DNA of 61,186 nucleotides, from NCBI GenBank assembly GCA_009602725.1, contig WELB01000008.1, forward strand, positions 181,048 to 242,233, written 5' to 3'. The notes under the pieces are model-generated. The model was not told the DNA's origin. It saw nothing but the letters and a program-made list of their open reading frames with translations, and did not search any database. Both the position numbers and the translations under genes were made by a program. This stretch comes from Spirogloea muscicola. Taxonomy: Eukaryota; Streptophyta; Zygnematophyceae; Spirogloeales; Spirogloeaceae. This document shows positions 60,236 through 61,186 of the stretch, piece after piece. Every line of letters starts with the position of its first letter. The first letter of the stretch is position 1.

Positions 60236-60699
60236 GGCCGGCCCCCAGCGTTCGTGTGAGCGGCCGAGTAGGCCGATCGAGTCAGTGGCCCAGCCGTAAC
60301 GAACGGCAAGGACGACCGAACCGAACCGTCAGTCTGGCACTACAGAATTCGTAGGCAGCCTCATCCGAAGGCCGGCCGCGGGACGATGCAGGGCCTTGGC
60401 AGCGCCGCGGAGATTCGCCTCGGCCAGGCGGACCGGGGGCCGGGATCAATGGCAGGGTGCAGCAAGCAAGCCGGGTAAGTCTACAGCACCGCTGCAAGCC
60501 GCCGTGTGCAGCCGGGCGTCGGCGCCGCTGCCGGGTGGCCCGCGGCGCCCGCCGCCGCAAGCCGCGGCGGGGCCGAGGTTGGCGGGATGTGGGGGTGGGG
60601 CTCCACCAGCTGCCCGCGGTCGGGCCGGGCAACCGCCAACCTCGCCGGCTTCACCCGCCTTCGCTCCACTGTTCCCCTAATTCCTAATTCGCACGCAGG
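60236..60699. other. GC-rich 5' region of the RME-8-like gene
   Basis: GC-rich promoter-like sequence. On the plus strand a short frame from 60387 (MQGLGSAAEIRLGQADRGPG) ends at a good GTAAGT donor near 60477 and could be the first exon of a divergent gene running out of the window; there is no further support for it. Confidence 0.35.
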
Positions 60700-60930
60700 C
60701 TCCCTCAGACCTTGTCCATTCCTTTTGGGTTGGCTTTGCCAGCCCCTTTTCTCAATGGGCGAGCACCTTCTTCTTTGGGCTGGCCTTTCCCAGCCACCAG
60801 TCAATCTGGCCGCGCTTCTCTCCCAGCTGTGTGTTTCCCTTCTTTGTTATGTAGCCCTGTTTAGATGAAGAAAGTGCTCGCCCATTGAGAATAGGGGCTG
60901 GAACAACCAGCCCGAAAAGGAATGAAAAGA
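60700..60930. repeat. Dispersed hairpin repeats in both orientations
   Basis: At 60705-60770 lies CCTTGTCCATTCCTTTTGGG, a TTGGCTTTGCCAGCCCC hairpin and CTCAATGGGCGAGCACC. At 60777-60820 lies GGGCTGGCCTTTCCCAGCCA with CCAGTCAATCTGGCCGCGCT. At 60866-60920 the reverse orientation follows: AAGTGCTCGCCCATTGAGAA, TAGGGGCTGGAACAACCAGC. Confidence 0.9.
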
Positions 60931-60933
60931 GAA

Positions 60934-61186
60934 GGGGGCCAGGGGAAGCGCTAAGTAACAGAAACAAAGCTGCTACGAGACACTCAGTAACCCCTGCTTC
61001 GCTGCAGAGGTCCATGGCCCGGGCGCTGCACCTTCGTGCCGGCAGAGCCCTCGCTGCTGCCTCTGGCTCTGGCCAGGGGACCCACTTCCAGGAGCCCAGC
61101 ATCTCTGATCTGCGGCTGCTTAGCAGGGGTTACTGAGTGTCTCGTAGCAGCTTTGTTTCTGTTACTTAGCGCTTCCCCTGGCCCCC
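60934..61186. mobile_element. Foldback (MITE-like) element with 64-bp perfect inverted repeats, cut by window end
   Basis: Arms 60934-60997 (GGGGGCCAGGGGAAGCGCTA..CAGTAACCCCTGC) and 61123-61186 are exact reverse complements over 64 bp. They enclose 125 bp of unique interior, whose reverse complement recurs at 10426-10547. The left arm is preceded by module 1 in reverse orientation, and copies at 7187 and 30150 continue an arm directly into module 1. The true terminal repeat therefore probably continues past the window edge. No transposase is encoded, so any mobility would be non-autonomous. Target-site duplications cannot be checked. Confidence 0.85.

Overview
The window is nuclear DNA of a plastid-bearing green-lineage eukaryote, most probably a chlorophyte green alga; the species cannot be named. 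Nearly every recognisable protein is split into short exons with GT..AG introns. First exons and promoters are very GC-rich, while gene bodies and 3' ends are close to 50% GC. A PAP/fibrillin plastid protein and a plant-type class VIII bHLH factor point to the green lineage. No rRNA, tRNA, CRISPR array, prokaryotic operon or viral gene was seen.

Layout: 3' part of SRP68 (+, to 3740); a PAP/fibrillin plastid lipid-associated protein (-, 4010-6787); head-to-head with it a small unrecognised secreted or lumenal helical protein (+, 7456-8757); RPA3 (-, 9190-9685); a 162-residue unrecognised membrane-anchored protein (+, 10881-12419); the meiotic RING protein HEI10 (+, 13491-15329); a molybdenum-cofactor-sulfurase-like PLP protein (-, 16049-18155); an M18 aspartyl aminopeptidase cut off by an assembly break (-, 18784-20386); head-to-head with it a possible membrane protein (+, about 20587-21322); the U5 snRNP 40 kDa WD40 protein SNRNP40 (-, 22121-25409); a class VIII bHLH transcription factor (-, 27485-29983); a fragment beside a second break (31155); a trithorax/MLL-type H3K4 methyltransferase of about 10 kb (-, 33901 to the 524-N gap at 43787-44310); and a 14.5 kb RME-8/GRV2/DNAJC13-like endosomal gene (-, 45703-60235).

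The genes are unrelated housekeeping, chromatin, meiosis and trafficking genes, so there is no operon-like unit. Four things stand out. (1) A modular short-repeat family, with a GGGCTGG/CCAGCCC hairpin and a GC-rich second module, recurs at least a dozen times, largely in 5' regions. The window ends inside a foldback copy with 64-bp perfect inverted repeats. (2) The methyltransferase has the domain order of animal MLL proteins and a WDR5-interaction (Win)-like motif. (3) The RME-8 homologue shows no J domain where one is expected. (4) Two single-N joins and a 109-bp poly(A) tract mark doubtful assembly; one join removes the catalytic C-terminal half of the aminopeptidase.
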